This document shows, in pieces, positions 1 to 9,238 of a stretch of 64,000 nucleotides of DNA. Position numbers and translations under genes: made by a program. How positions within the stretch are numbered: the first letter of the stretch is position 1; each line of letters starts with the position of its first letter. The notes under the pieces are model-generated. The model made no database searches and was not told the origin of the DNA. It saw only the letters and a list, made by a program, of their open reading frames with translations. Origin of the DNA: Cytophagales bacterium (lineage in GTDB: Bacteria > Bacteroidota > Bacteroidia > Cytophagales > Spirosomataceae); contig JAAFJP010000029.1 of assembly GCA_013298125.1 (NCBI GenBank), forward strand, positions 21,717-85,716, given 5' to 3'.

Positions 1-1635
1 GAAACGGATTTCGTTATTCAAATTTACATTTTTTAGCTCCAAATTCGTTTTTTTCAAATCTTCTATTTCTTTCGCTAATTGTTGAATGGCAGAAATTCCC
101 AACATCGACAAAGCCTCATAGTCCACACTTCTGAAATCGTTTACTTCTCGACCAAAGACAAAGATTTTATCGGTTGGATATTGCCAATCTTTTACCGTAA
201 AACTTTTACCCGAAACCTCTACTACTTCCGACTGAATCTTCCCTTTTTCTGGATGAACTAACTCTATTTTATCGCCTATTTTTATTCCGTAATCATTTAA
301 TAATGAAACATTTAGCTTTTTACTCTGTGCATCATAGACCACACTTTCTGCCAAAGCATAAATATCTGGGATGACCTGCGTTTGTTTCTTGATTACTTCT
401 GGATAAACAGATTCTACTTGTTGAGCAATGACTTTTTTGAAGGTTTGATTGCACCAAGTAGCCACGTCTTTCATACGATAATTGGTAATTTCGATTTTTT
501 TGAGACACTCTAAATCTTCGGAATTGTTGGAGGGGGAGAAGTCTTTTTTGATGCGGGAGTCGGAAGAAACAACAGTAAGATATGAGCCAATGACATTATT
601 TGAACAAATTGTACCATCTGCATAAATGGCAGCATTATTGGCTAATGGTGAGGGACTTGCCCCTGAATATGGATAAAAAACGCCATTATTTCCAAAATAA
701 ACCCCGTAGTTTACTAATACGGGTGTCCCTGTACCGACCACGTGTAATTTAGCAATTGGGTTTTCAACTCCTATGCCTACTCGGTTATTGTCACCTCTTA
801 TGATGAAGGCAGTGTAGGGATTAGATGAGCCATTACCTACCATAAATAGCCCGTTTGGATTATTTACATTGAATTTTCCTATTGCTAATGAATAATTTCC
901 ACTTGCTTTTGTATCTTGCCCCATTGCAGTTGAAACATATCCACTTGCAATTGTTGATTGACCCAATGCAAATGATAAAGTGCCTAATGCTAATGTATTA
1001 AATCCAAATGCGGTCGAATATTCTCCATTTGCTTTTGAACCGTAACCCATTGCAAATGAATATTTCCCGTAAGCAAATGTATTAAATCCCGAAGAAAAGG
1101 AAAAAAGACCAATATTATTTGCATCCCAATAGGCGGATTCATTTGAAATATCATTAATAACAGTTCCCACTCTAAAAGCCGACCTCGAAGGAATCCACAT
1201 CATACGTGTACCCGCACCACTTATAGGTGCAGTGGGCGGATTTGAAGTATCATCAGAAGAAATTGTAAGTCCAACAGGAGCCACCGACCAAAACCCACCC
1301 GTATTCGTATTCTTAATCTCATTACCGCCTAATCCTGTTTGTTGCCAAAAGTTTACGGCGGCGGTGCTTTGGGGGAGTTCTGTCCATGTGCTATTTCGTC
1401 TGTACCAATAGCTTTGGGTGGAGATGTCAAAAACCAATAATCCATCGGCTGGGGAGACAATGGTGGTTCTTTGGGCGGTGGTCATACGTGGGGGCAAGAG
1501 TCCTTTTGTTGTACTACTCACATCCAACATTGCTGAGGCATTGGCAGGTGTATTAGTGGCACTAATGCCTACTTGGGCAAGGCTTGAAAACCCTGCAAAG
1601 AGGATTAGTATGAGGGGAATTATTTGTTTTTTCAT
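1..1635 (-). CDS. Secreted YadA-head-like / peptidase S74 surface protein, 3' end outside window
   Basis: The frame is open from the ATG at 1635 to the window edge (545 residues), so the C-terminus is missing. It starts with a signal peptide (MKKQIIPLILILFAGFSSLAQ-like). Around residues 175-250 are short repeats of the form 'S.A.G......A.G' typical of YadA/trimeric adhesin heads. From about residue 360 comes an intramolecular chaperone domain of the endosialidase type (S74): the SDSRIK motif keeps the Ser and Lys of the family's self-cleavage dyad. A coiled coil begins just before the edge. Known S74 domains trimerise and cleave themselves off fibre proteins; a trimeric exported fibre is therefore inferred. 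It lies 5 bp after the lipoprotein gene at 1641-2564, so they are probably co-transcribed. Confidence 0.8.
   Translation of the reverse strand, partial: MKKQIIPLILILFAGFSSLAQVGISATNTPANASAMLDVSSTTKGLLPPRMTTAQRTTIVSPADGLLVFDISTQSYWYRRNSTWTELPQSTAAVNFWQQTGLGGNEIKNTNTGGFWSVAPVGLTISSDDTSNPPTAPISGAGTRMMWIPSRSAFRVGTVINDISNESAYWDANNIGLFSFSSGFNTFAYGKYSFAMGYGSKANGEYSTAFGFNTLALGTLSFALGQSTIASGYVSTAMGQDTKASGNYSLAIGKFNVNNPNGLFMVGNGSSNPYTAFIIRGDNNRVGIGVENPIAKLHVVGTGTPVLVNYGVYFGNNGVFYPYSGASPSPLANNAAIYADGTICSNNVIGSYLTVVSSDSRIKKDFSPSNNSEDLECLKKIEITNYRMKDVATWCNQTFKKVIAQQVESVYPEVIKKQTQVIPDIYALAESVVYDAQSKKLNVSLLNDYGIKIGDKIELVHPEKGKIQSEVVEVSGKSFTVKDWQYPTDKIFVFGREVNDFRSVDYEALSMLGISAIQQLAKEIEDLKKTNLELKNVNLNNEIRF
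71..507. repeat. Direct duplication of the S74 C-terminal coding segment (second copy 2847-3283)
   Basis: About 435 bp encoding the end of the S74 domain and the start of the C-terminal helix are nearly identical at DNA level to 2847-3283 in the neighbouring paralogue, whereas the N-terminal parts of the two genes are unrelated. This suggests recent duplication or gene conversion of the chaperone module. Confidence 0.85.
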
Positions 1636-1640
1636 GTTTT

Positions 1641-2564
1641 TTATTTACAATTGTTATAATTATACGTGATTGTCTCGGTACTGTATTTATCAACACCTAC
1701 CGCTTTACTCAGCAAACCCGAGGTGTTTTTTGTATTGGTATAAGTGGTTATCACTTGTTCAAAACCACCATTGGCATCTGGTAAATTAGAAATCGTTTTC
1801 TTTACTGCATTTTTAGTTTTTGGAGTAAATCCTATTTGTCCATCACCCGCAAAATCCATGAAAAGTCCCGTAGAACCCGTTTTTTGCACAACTTCTGGAA
1901 TGGCAGTTTCGTATTCAAAAAGCACAAAAGAAAGAAGTTCCCCAGGCGTTAAAACTACCTTTCCTCCTGCAATGAGCAATTCTAAGGTATAGGTGTTTAC
2001 TCTCAACAAATCACCATTGGTTTCATATTCATAAGACAAATACCCATCGATGTCAAAGGGTTCACTTGTGCCATTGACTGTTACGATTGAGGTGGTAGTA
2101 GTAGTTTGTGTGACCAGTTGTTTTTTACTATTCCATTCAAAAGTTAATACGTTTTTGAAATTGGTAATCGTGGCGGGTTTGCCCAAAATGAGACCTCCAT
2201 CCTTTTTGGCGATGGTCGTTGTAGCGTTTAGTAGTAAATTATCCTTGGAATAAGTCAGAACAGTCAATGAAGAATTCGCAGGATTTCCGATTGATACTAC
2301 TGGACCATTGGCTTGGGTTTTGTCGTACGAAAGCGTGAAAGTTGTGTTGGTTGTACCGCCCGTTACGTTTACTTTTTCGATTTTTTGCTCGTTGTTATAA
2401 GAATATCCAACGGCATAACCATCACTTGAAGAAATGGTGGCAATGGAACATACGCCACCTGTTCCCGTTGAGGTAGGTTCGACAGATTCGCCACAATTAG
2501 CAAAAGTTACTACTACAAATGCACAAATGGCAATGCTGAGTTTGTTGATGAAGGTATTTTTCAT
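1641..2564 (-). CDS. Hypothetical lipoprotein
   Basis: 307 residues. The N-terminus is a lipoprotein signal: basic residues, a hydrophobic stretch and Cys at about residue 24 in the context TFANC, followed by a Ser/Thr/Gly-rich linker. The remainder is rich in Thr, Asn and beta-strand-like segments (YSYNNEQKIEKV, YEYETNGDLLRV), resembling the extracellular DUF4595/YD-like beta-repeat lipoproteins common in Bacteroidota, but I cannot assign a family firmly. It lies between two S74 fibre genes on the same strand, only 5 bp upstream of the first, so a shared role at the cell surface is plausible. Function unknown. Confidence 0.7.
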   Translation of the reverse strand: MKNTFINKLSIAICAFVVVTFANCGESVEPTSTGTGGVCSIATISSSDGYAVGYSYNNEQKIEKVNVTGGTTNTTFTLSYDKTQANGPVVSIGNPANSSLTVLTYSKDNLLLNATTTIAKKDGGLILGKPATITNFKNVLTFEWNSKKQLVTQTTTTTSIVTVNGTSEPFDIDGYLSYEYETNGDLLRVNTYTLELLIAGGKVVLTPGELLSFVLFEYETAIPEVVQKTGSTGLFMDFAGDGQIGFTPKTKNAVKKTISNLPDANGGFEQVITTYTNTKNTSGLLSKAVGVDKYSTETITYNYNNCK

Positions 2565-2596
2565 GTTGTTTGGGTTTTGGAATGTTTGTAATGTTG

Positions 2597-2721
2597 CAAA
2601 ACCTCACCCGAGCGTCGGTCACCCCGACCCCTCTCCAATGGAGAGGGGAGCATTTGTCCGTTTTTTTCTCCCCTCTCCGATGGAGAGGGGTCGGGGCGAC
2701 CGACGCTCGGGTGAGGTTTTG
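2597..2721. repeat. Large intergenic palindrome, SPSERG-family variant
   Basis: Two arms of about 52 bp (2597-2650 and 2669-2721) are near-perfect reverse complements around an 18-nt T-rich centre. Each arm contains the sequence CCCCTCTCC.ATGGAGAGGGG, itself a small hairpin, as in the copies at 5932, 10498 and 11314. It sits between the minus-strand gene ending at 2735 and the lipoprotein start at 2564. Confidence 0.9.
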
Positions 2722-2734
2722 TTAGACTAACAAT

Positions 2735-4450
2735 TTATTTAATCACAGATTGATTCATGGCTTTAAGCGTTGCTTCGATACTTTCGAGGCGTTTGTTGAA
2801 ATCTTCTTTTTGCTTGGCATTTTCTTTTTTCATGGCTTCGTTTTCCTTCGCTAATTGTTGAATGGCTGAAATTCCCAACATCGACAAAGCTTCATAATCC
2901 ACACTTCTGAAATCGTTTACTTCTCGACCAAATACAAAGATTTTATCGGTTGGATATTGCCAATCTTTTACCGCAAAACTTTTACCCGAAACCTCCACAA
3001 CTTCCGACTGGATTTTACCTTTTTCTGGATGAACCAACTCTATTTTATCACCTACTTTTATACCGTAATTTTTTGATAATGAAATAGATAGCTTTTTAGA
3101 AGCCGCATCATACACCACACTTTCTGCCAAAGCATAAACATCTGGAATGACAGATGTTTGCTTTTTGATAACCTCTGGATAAACCGATTCTACCTGTTGA
3201 GCCACGACTTTTTTGAAGGTTTGATTGCCCCAAGAATCGGTGTCTTTCATTCGATAATTGGTGATTTCGATTTTACGGAGACGTGCTAAATCTTCGGCAT
3301 TATTTGATAAAGAAATGATATGTTTGATACGGTTATCAGAGGCAGTTACCGTTTGTGACGCACCAATGTAAAGTGCCGATACAATACCGTGAGTGGCATA
3401 AATGGAATTATTAGAATTTGATGAAGCTGACGAAGCCAAAGTAGTATTGCCAGGATTGAAGAAACTGGATAGACTATTTGTAGAAGGGTTAAATCCTGTA
3501 ACTACTAATTGTGCTTTGGGTAATGCTGGAACAGCGGTTAATCCAATAGCTACACTGCCGTTGAGCCATGTATTACCAACGGATTTTAAGGCATAGTTTG
3601 TAACTCCACCCGTGGCTTCTGTTAAAATACCATAATTAGTTCCAGCACCTACAACACTTGCATATAAACCATAGTTTGTAGCACTGGTATTTGCCGCAGC
3701 ACTTGTAACATATGTTGTATAACCAAAGTTATTCACCAATCCACTGGCTTTTGAGCTGGTTACTTCTGAATAAACACCATAACTTGAACCAATTTCAGAG
3801 TTAACAATTCTGCTAAATGACCCATATGGTGTTCCAACCCCAGCTTGTGTTATCTCATTATAGCTTCCCATAACAGTACTTGCAAAGGAAGCGTTTTGAT
3901 AGCCATAAAAACAAATATTATTATTGCCCGTTGAGCCTGTGGTAGATAAAACACCTATGTTACTATGATAAGTTGCTGCGTTTGCATTTGCTGCGAAAGC
4001 CGCTATACCTATTGCACTGTAATTATCATTAACCAATGCGTGTGAACCAGTTACAGCTAAACCCGCTCTGAGTGGATTAATAAAACTACCCCATCCAGCT
4101 TTAGGTACACCAGTTCCAAAAACTTCTAACTTTGCGGTTGGAGAAAGAAAATTAATACCCACATTTCCTGTGCCTCCACCAACGGGCATTAAAGCAAAAT
4201 TTGAGTTTGAATACCAAATAGAATTTCCATTAATTGCTCCTCCTGATTGAAAAAGGGACATTCCTCCACCTGATGAGTTTCCGATAGCAAGGTCGTTTCC
4301 AGCAAAAGGAGAAATGGTTGAACCAATTGTTAGTCTATTTTGAGGTGACACATTGCCAATCCCTACATTTCCTGAACTAAGAGAAAGTTGAGCGTTTACT
4401 TTTGTCATTAAAAGTAAAAAAATGACCGTTATGAGTATTGCGTTTTTCAT
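2735..4450 (-). CDS. Secreted peptidase S74 (endosialidase chaperone) surface protein
   Basis: 571 residues with a clear signal peptide ending near NAQ at residue 21. The N-terminal ~350 residues are Ser/Asn/Gly/Ala-rich, with short repeats such as NYG and ATNYGLYA, as in fibrous exported proteins. From about residue 365 the S74 domain follows, with a SDNRIK motif retaining the Ser-Lys self-cleavage dyad, and the last ~45 residues form a charged coiled coil (KENEAMKKENAKQKEDF). The C-terminal ~200 residues match the neighbouring gene at 1-1635 almost exactly, while the head differs. It probably makes a trimeric surface fibre; ligand unknown. Confidence 0.8.
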   Translation of the reverse strand: MKNAILITVIFLLLMTKVNAQLSLSSGNVGIGNVSPQNRLTIGSTISPFAGNDLAIGNSSGGGMSLFQSGGAINGNSIWYSNSNFALMPVGGGTGNVGINFLSPTAKLEVFGTGVPKAGWGSFINPLRAGLAVTGSHALVNDNYSAIGIAAFAANANAATYHSNIGVLSTTGSTGNNNICFYGYQNASFASTVMGSYNEITQAGVGTPYGSFSRIVNSEIGSSYGVYSEVTSSKASGLVNNFGYTTYVTSAAANTSATNYGLYASVVGAGTNYGILTEATGGVTNYALKSVGNTWLNGSVAIGLTAVPALPKAQLVVTGFNPSTNSLSSFFNPGNTTLASSASSNSNNSIYATHGIVSALYIGASQTVTASDNRIKHIISLSNNAEDLARLRKIEITNYRMKDTDSWGNQTFKKVVAQQVESVYPEVIKKQTSVIPDVYALAESVVYDAASKKLSISLSKNYGIKVGDKIELVHPEKGKIQSEVVEVSGKSFAVKDWQYPTDKIFVFGREVNDFRSVDYEALSMLGISAIQQLAKENEAMKKENAKQKEDFNKRLESIEATLKAMNQSVIK

Positions 4451-4544
4451 GATTGTATGGGTTTGAATTTGGTAAATATGAATCTATTTTTCAGCTTGTT
4501 CTATTGATTTGAGATGAGGAATACGGGATTTTAATTTCGTACTT

Positions 4545-4579
4545 TACGGAAGCCTTCGGTTAAACCGAAGGCTTCCGTA
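4545..4579. repeat. 35-bp perfect palindrome
   Basis: TACGGAAGCCTTCGG and its reverse complement flank a 5-nt centre, just downstream of the LytTR gene. There is no clear T-run on the minus strand, so it is either a weak terminator or one of the window's mobile-looking palindromes. Confidence 0.7.
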
Positions 4580-4590
4580 TTTCCAAAGAA

Positions 4591-4932
4591 TTAACAAACA
4601 ACTCCTTCCAAATTCCCTTGCTTACGCCTTGAAATTGAAGCAGTTAGGTCATTTGTAAGATACAAAACACATTGTGATTTATCGTAGCCTTTGATGTAAG
4701 CGGGATTGACCAAGTAGGCTCTATGACATCTGATGAATTGGTTTTCTTCCAATTGTTTTTCAAAGTGACTGATGCTACGGGCAAATAACTTTTTCTTTCC
4801 GTTTTCGAGGTGAAAGAGGGTGTAATTATTATGCCCCTCCAACATCACGATTGTGTCGGTTTGGATATACAATTTCTGTTTTTGATTGACCGTAACGAAA
4901 GACAACTGAGGTAATTTTGTGTGCTTTTCCAT
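4591..4932 (-). CDS. LytTR-domain DNA-binding protein (stand-alone)
   Basis: 113 residues, consisting almost entirely of a LytTR DNA-binding domain: the segments LYIQTDTIVMLEGHNNYT, KLFARSISHFEKQL and FIRCHRAYLVNPAYIKGY are characteristic. There is no receiver domain, so it is not a classical two-component regulator; stand-alone LytTR proteins bind direct repeats upstream of target genes. It is a single gene between the S74 fibre genes and a NarL-type response regulator, all on the minus strand, and it could regulate the fibre genes (inference). The final residues NLEGVVC are slightly unusual. Confidence 0.85.
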   Translation of the reverse strand: MEKHTKLPQLSFVTVNQKQKLYIQTDTIVMLEGHNNYTLFHLENGKKKLFARSISHFEKQLEENQFIRCHRAYLVNPAYIKGYDKSQCVLYLTNDLTASISRRKQGNLEGVVC

Positions 4933-5142
4933 TGTAATTTTTTATGGGTTTTATGAAGGGTAAGTTTCGCAAAAAAAATATTTTTTAACGCTACAAATCT
5001 AATCCTTCAAAAACCATCAAAAAATAACCTTTTACACCCAACAGAATCGCTTAAATCCCTCATTTATACTCTTTTAGACTGTTTTGTAGAAAGTCAATAC
5101 CGATAACTAATTTTTATATAACCCTTTATACACATTCATAAA

Positions 5143-5176
5143 AAAATCCCCGAGGCTTTGGGGCTTCGGGGATTTT
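5143..5176. terminator. Bidirectional rho-independent terminator
   Basis: A GC-rich hairpin (AAAATCCCCGA ... TCGGGGATTTT) flanked by A- and T-runs lies 15 bp downstream of the response regulator stop. It ends that minus-strand transcript. Confidence 0.85.
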
Positions 5177-5190
5177 GTAAAATATCCTTT

Positions 5191-5826
5191 TTAATTATCT
5201 AACAATTGTTCATTAATCGCCTTCGCCACTGCCTCCGTACCGCATTGTACATGGAGTTTTTGGTAAATATTCTTCAAATGTCGCCTGACGGTTTCAATTG
5301 AAATAGTACATTCAATGCCAATCATTCTGTATGAAAATCCTTTGGTCAATAATTCCAAAATCTCTTTTTCTCTTTCAGTCAAATGATAATTATTGGAAGG
5401 TTTTTCTACTTTTCGGAAGGTCTGCAAAACTCTTTTGGCAATCCCAGAAGACATCGGAGCTCCACCAGCAAGCACTTCTTTGATAGCGTTGAAAAGGTGT
5501 GTCGGAGCATCTTTTTTGAGGATGTAACCGTCTGCACCGTAACTCAGGCAAGTGAAAAGTCGTTCGTCATCATCAAAAACAGTGTGCATGATGATTTTGA
5601 TGTTGGGGAAGAAGTTTTTTACCTGCATTACGCCCTCAATACCATCATGTTCGGGCATATCAATATCCATAATAATAACGTCTGGTTGATGCAAAATCAC
5701 CTTATTGACTATATCATAAGTATTTGAATAAGAGCCACTTACAACACATTCATTGGAACTACCGATGAGCATTTCTACCAAATCACGGAGTTTATCATTA
5801 TCTTCAAAAATAGAAATTGTCATCAT
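5191..5826 (-). CDS. NarL/FixJ-family response regulator
   Basis: 211 residues. The N-terminal receiver domain has acidic residues E8, D9 and D11, phosphoacceptor D54 in IIMDIDMP and the conserved Lys in YILKKDAP. The C-terminal LuxR-type helix-turn-helix is at about 145-205 (LTEREKEILELLTKG, ETVRRHLKNIYQKL). The start may be either of two consecutive Met codons (5826 or 5823). It lies about 200 bp downstream of the sensor kinase at 6032-9013, which has the matching HisKA_3 type, so the two very probably form a pair. A palindromic repeat at 5932-6020 separates them. Confidence 0.92.
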   Translation of the reverse strand: MMTISIFEDNDKLRDLVEMLIGSSNECVVSGSYSNTYDIVNKVILHQPDVIIMDIDMPEHDGIEGVMQVKNFFPNIKIIMHTVFDDDERLFTCLSYGADGYILKKDAPTHLFNAIKEVLAGGAPMSSGIAKRVLQTFRKVEKPSNNYHLTEREKEILELLTKGFSYRMIGIECTISIETVRRHLKNIYQKLHVQCGTEAVAKAINEQLLDN

Positions 5827-5931
5827 AGTCTTTCTTCAAATGGAATGATTAGAGAATTTTTATACAAAGGAAGGCAAAAGAAATTTCTTAGAAAATAACC
5901 CTTTTGTGTGATTGATGTTGAGAATCTGTAC

Positions 5932-6020
5932 AACCTCACCCCCAGCCCCTCTCCTTCTGAGAGGGGAGTATTCGTCCCAGTTACTCCCCTCTCAGAAGGA
6001 GAGGGGTCGGGGGTGAGGTT
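5932..6020. repeat. SPSERG-family palindromic repeat, intergenic copy
   Basis: Arms AACCTCACCCCCAGCCCC... and their reverse complement enclose about 15 nt; each arm carries CCCCTCTCCTTCTGAGAGGGG. It lies 11 bp after the stop of the sensor kinase. Close relatives are at 10498-10587 and 11314-11404 (both inside a coding sequence). Confidence 0.95.
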
Positions 6021-6031
6021 ATGCGGTATTC

Positions 6032-9013
6032 CTATATCAAAAACTCCAAACAAACCCTCGTCCCCTTCCCCACCTCAGAATCAATCATTAGTGTCCCATT
6101 CAATTTTTCAGCCCTACTTTTCATATTCCTAATACCATTTCTGGAATTGGGTTTTTTGAGGTCAAAACCAACGCCATTATCCGAAATTTTCATGCTAAAC
6201 TTTCTTTTCTCAACCAAAATCTCAATCACAACCAAAGTACATTGGGCATATTTCAAAAGATTATTAACGGCTTCTTTATAAATCAAATACACATCACGAC
6301 GTTGTTCCATCGACAGTTTAATTTCAGAAATCTCATCGGGTGTAAGTATTTGATATTCAACGCCTTTGGCATCAAATAAATCAGAGCCATGTCTTCTGAT
6401 TCGGGCGATAATATTACTCAAATCATCATTTTGAGGGTTTATACTCCATACAATATCATCTATCGAATTTCCAACCGTGAGGGCATCGTCCGTAATACGC
6501 CCGAGGAGTGCGTGGGCGGGATTAGCCATATCTACTTGCTGACGTGCCACCGTCCCGAGGATGCCGATACCGCTGAGGGTTGCCCCAATTTCATCGTGCA
6601 AATCTGTCGCTATCCTGTTTCGGACGGCTTGAAGTTGTAATAATTGGTTGATTCTATAACGATAAAAAGCATAAGCCAAGCCAACGACAGCCAAAAGGCA
6701 AAAAAGCCTAAACCACCAAGTTCGCCAAAAAGGCGTAGCAATATGGATGGTCAGAGATTTTTCAGAACTCACTTTTCCGTTGTCACCCAAGGCTCTAATT
6801 TTAAAATCATAGCTATTGTCTGGAACATTTGAAAAGTGAATATTTGCGGGATTTTTAACCGTAATCCACTCATTATCAAAGCCTTCCAATTTATATTGCA
6901 GTCGCACACCTTGGGGTCTTGCGTAGTCAATTCCGACAAAATCTAAGGAAAATGAGTTTTGATTAGGTTCTAAATTGATTGAAGAACTCTCGCCGATATA
7001 GTTGGGCATTGGTAAAGACTTTTCATCAATTTTTATGTCAGTAATGTATAATTTTGGTGGAGTTGCCGAGTTGAATTGCTTGGGGTCAATGACTGTAATT
7101 CCATCCGTACCCGCAAACATCATTCGCCCGTCAGGGAGGTAAAAATTGCCGTACCAATCGTATTCTGAGGAGGTTGCCCCGTCTTTGCCCGAGAAATTTT
7201 TGAATACTTTTGTTTTACTGTTATAAAATGAAATACCTCGATTGGTAATCAACCAAAAATCGCCATTTTTTTGTGGAATAATGGTCGTAACTGAATTATC
7301 AGGAAGCCCTTTTTCTTCATCCCAAACCTCATATTTTTGGGTTTTTATGTCATATTTCAAAAGTCCTTTATTGGAACAAAACCACAACTTATTTTCATCC
7401 AAAATATCTGGAACGATGTTGAAAATACTCGCCTCCATTTTTGGATGAGGCTGAATTACCCATTTTTGATTGATTTTTTTAGCAACCGTAAACGTACTCC
7501 ACCATTTATTCAAAATAAATAATTGCTGAGATTTTTTATCAAAATACACTACGTTTGTAATCTCATAATTAGCCTTTTTAAACTCGTCAAGTCTTTGAAT
7601 TTCAAACGATTGTCCTTTTTTGATAAACGAATGCAGTCCGCCCATACCTCCCAAAACAAACTCATTTGGGCTAATTTCTGCCATGGAAAGTATTTGCTCT
7701 CTATCTTTTGATTTAGGATTGACTAATATTTTTTGGATAACTTTAAAATCCTCGTTATATACAGACACAGAGCCGTATTCGCAACCATAAAGTTGATTGT
7801 CAGAGCTTCGCAAATAACTGGAAATTCCCGTTGCATCGTTATTATTTGATAAAATATTACCCTCAAAATCTAATTTGAATGATTTGCCGTTTTGCAATTT
7901 TGCATAAATATTTTTCTTGCCTACATAAGCGTAATTGACATCATTTTCAGTTGAGCCATATTTGCTAACATCCTCATCTTTAAGCCATTGCTGGGTGTTT
8001 GAAGAGTTTAGATTGGTAAAATCAATTCCCCAACCTAAGATATTTACAAACAAATTTTGGTTATTGTCAATCACTAAATCCTCCGCCCAATTAGATTTTA
8101 TACTATTGGGATTGGTAGGAACGTGTTTGAGTTGTTGAATAAATTTGCTCTTTTTTGAGTCAAAAACCATCACCCCCAAATCATTTGAACCAATAAATAA
8201 TTGACTGGATTTTGGTCGAAAAGCAACAGTGGTTAAACCTCTGATTTTAGTATTTTGGAACGTTTCAAATAACTGAAATCGTTGATTCAGATAATTAAAT
8301 CTTATAAGACCGTAAGAACCACTTGTCAGCCAAACCAGCGAATCATTTTCAACAAAAATATACCTCGAAGGATTGAGCAAAGGTTGCTGATTTTTACCCT
8401 CAAAAAAGGTTTGTAGTTTATTGACTTTATTATTCTGAACCGTCAAAATATTCAATCCTGGGTTATTATCTGCATAAAAAATCTTTTTAACTTTCTGAAA
8501 TTTTTGTTCATAAACACGGGCAAATTTTACGACTCTTGAAACTATTTTTTTGTAAGTTTTTTGTAAAGGATTGTAAACGATAATGCTGTTATCATCCACA
8601 ATGAGCCAAATTTTATCTTCATCATCAATATAAAAAGGAACGTAATGATGTGTTTTGCCGTCTTTTATACAATCAACTACTTCAAAAGAATCAGTTTTTC
8701 GTAAATAATGATTGAGTCCAGACTCGGAAGTGGACCACAAATTGCCCTTTTTATCTTCGATTAAGTTGCTGAAATTCAAGCCTTTAATATTGGAATTAAA
8801 AGGTTTATAGACCCTACAACTCGATCCATCAAAGCGATTCATGCCGTTGAAAGTACCAATCCACAGAAAGTTTTTGGAGTCAGATAAAATCGAAAAAGCG
8901 TTGTTGTTGGAAAGTCCACCTTCTCTATCAAGGTGATTGAAAGAAAGATTGAGATTTTGGGCAAAAATTGGTTTGCACAAAATCAATAACAAGAAGAATA
9001 TTAATGGTCTCAA
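6032..9013 (-). CDS. Sensor histidine kinase with Reg_prop propeller and Y_Y_Y domain
   Basis: 993 residues: signal peptide (to about residue 18), a periplasmic two-component-regulator propeller of roughly residues 25-650 (repeats such as LWIGTFNGMNRFDG, DFWLITNRGISFY), a Y_Y_Y domain at about 680-755, one transmembrane helix (WWFRLFCLLAVVGLAYAFY), a HisKA_3 dimerisation domain with phosphoacceptor His806 in DLHDEIGATL, and a HATPase_c domain (SDNGVGFDL; GKGTRVCLEF at the end). There is no receiver or AraC domain, so this is not the one-piece hybrid common in Bacteroidota; the separate NarL regulator at 5191-5826 supplies that part. Such sensors usually detect glycans or metabolites; the ligand cannot be read here. 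Confidence 0.93.
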   Translation of the reverse strand: MRPLIFFLLLILCKPIFAQNLNLSFNHLDREGGLSNNNAFSILSDSKNFLWIGTFNGMNRFDGSSCRVYKPFNSNIKGLNFSNLIEDKKGNLWSTSESGLNHYLRKTDSFEVVDCIKDGKTHHYVPFYIDDEDKIWLIVDDNSIIVYNPLQKTYKKIVSRVVKFARVYEQKFQKVKKIFYADNNPGLNILTVQNNKVNKLQTFFEGKNQQPLLNPSRYIFVENDSLVWLTSGSYGLIRFNYLNQRFQLFETFQNTKIRGLTTVAFRPKSSQLFIGSNDLGVMVFDSKKSKFIQQLKHVPTNPNSIKSNWAEDLVIDNNQNLFVNILGWGIDFTNLNSSNTQQWLKDEDVSKYGSTENDVNYAYVGKKNIYAKLQNGKSFKLDFEGNILSNNNDATGISSYLRSSDNQLYGCEYGSVSVYNEDFKVIQKILVNPKSKDREQILSMAEISPNEFVLGGMGGLHSFIKKGQSFEIQRLDEFKKANYEITNVVYFDKKSQQLFILNKWWSTFTVAKKINQKWVIQPHPKMEASIFNIVPDILDENKLWFCSNKGLLKYDIKTQKYEVWDEEKGLPDNSVTTIIPQKNGDFWLITNRGISFYNSKTKVFKNFSGKDGATSSEYDWYGNFYLPDGRMMFAGTDGITVIDPKQFNSATPPKLYITDIKIDEKSLPMPNYIGESSSINLEPNQNSFSLDFVGIDYARPQGVRLQYKLEGFDNEWITVKNPANIHFSNVPDNSYDFKIRALGDNGKVSSEKSLTIHIATPFWRTWWFRLFCLLAVVGLAYAFYRYRINQLLQLQAVRNRIATDLHDEIGATLSGIGILGTVARQQVDMANPAHALLGRITDDALTVGNSIDDIVWSINPQNDDLSNIIARIRRHGSDLFDAKGVEYQILTPDEISEIKLSMEQRRDVYLIYKEAVNNLLKYAQCTLVVIEILVEKRKFSMKISDNGVGFDLKKPNSRNGIRNMKSRAEKLNGTLMIDSEVGKGTRVCLEFLI

Positions 9014-9148
9014 TGGATTAGGGGATTTTATTGAGCCAAGTTCAAGAATAATTAGAAGAAATGCAAAAAGGGGGGTGATTACTTAGTAAGCGGATGGTTT
9101 ATTTAAGGGAGCATATAAAATTAAACATACCAACGTTTGATTCATAGG

Positions 9149-9229
9149 AACTTCCCGAAAGTAGAAATAACTTTCGGGAAGTTGTTGGGAGACTTACTTC
9201 CCGAAAGTTATTTCTACTTTCGGGAAGTT
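9149..9229. repeat. Compound palindrome with self-complementary arms
   Basis: Two arms of about 35 bp (9149-9183, 9196-9229) are reverse complements, and each arm is itself a hairpin (CTTCCCGAAAGT ... ACTTTCGGGAAG). Both possible foldings, one long cruciform or two short hairpins, are available. It is in the 225-bp gap upstream of the sensor kinase. Confidence 0.9.
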
Positions 9230-9238
9230 GGATGTAAG

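Noticed and set aside
5823..6132. Short ORFs on both strands (5823-6053 minus, 5908-6132 plus) across the 5932 palindrome
   Set aside because: They encode the repeat peptide plus low-quality flanks and overlap the ends of real genes; I treat them as chance frames.
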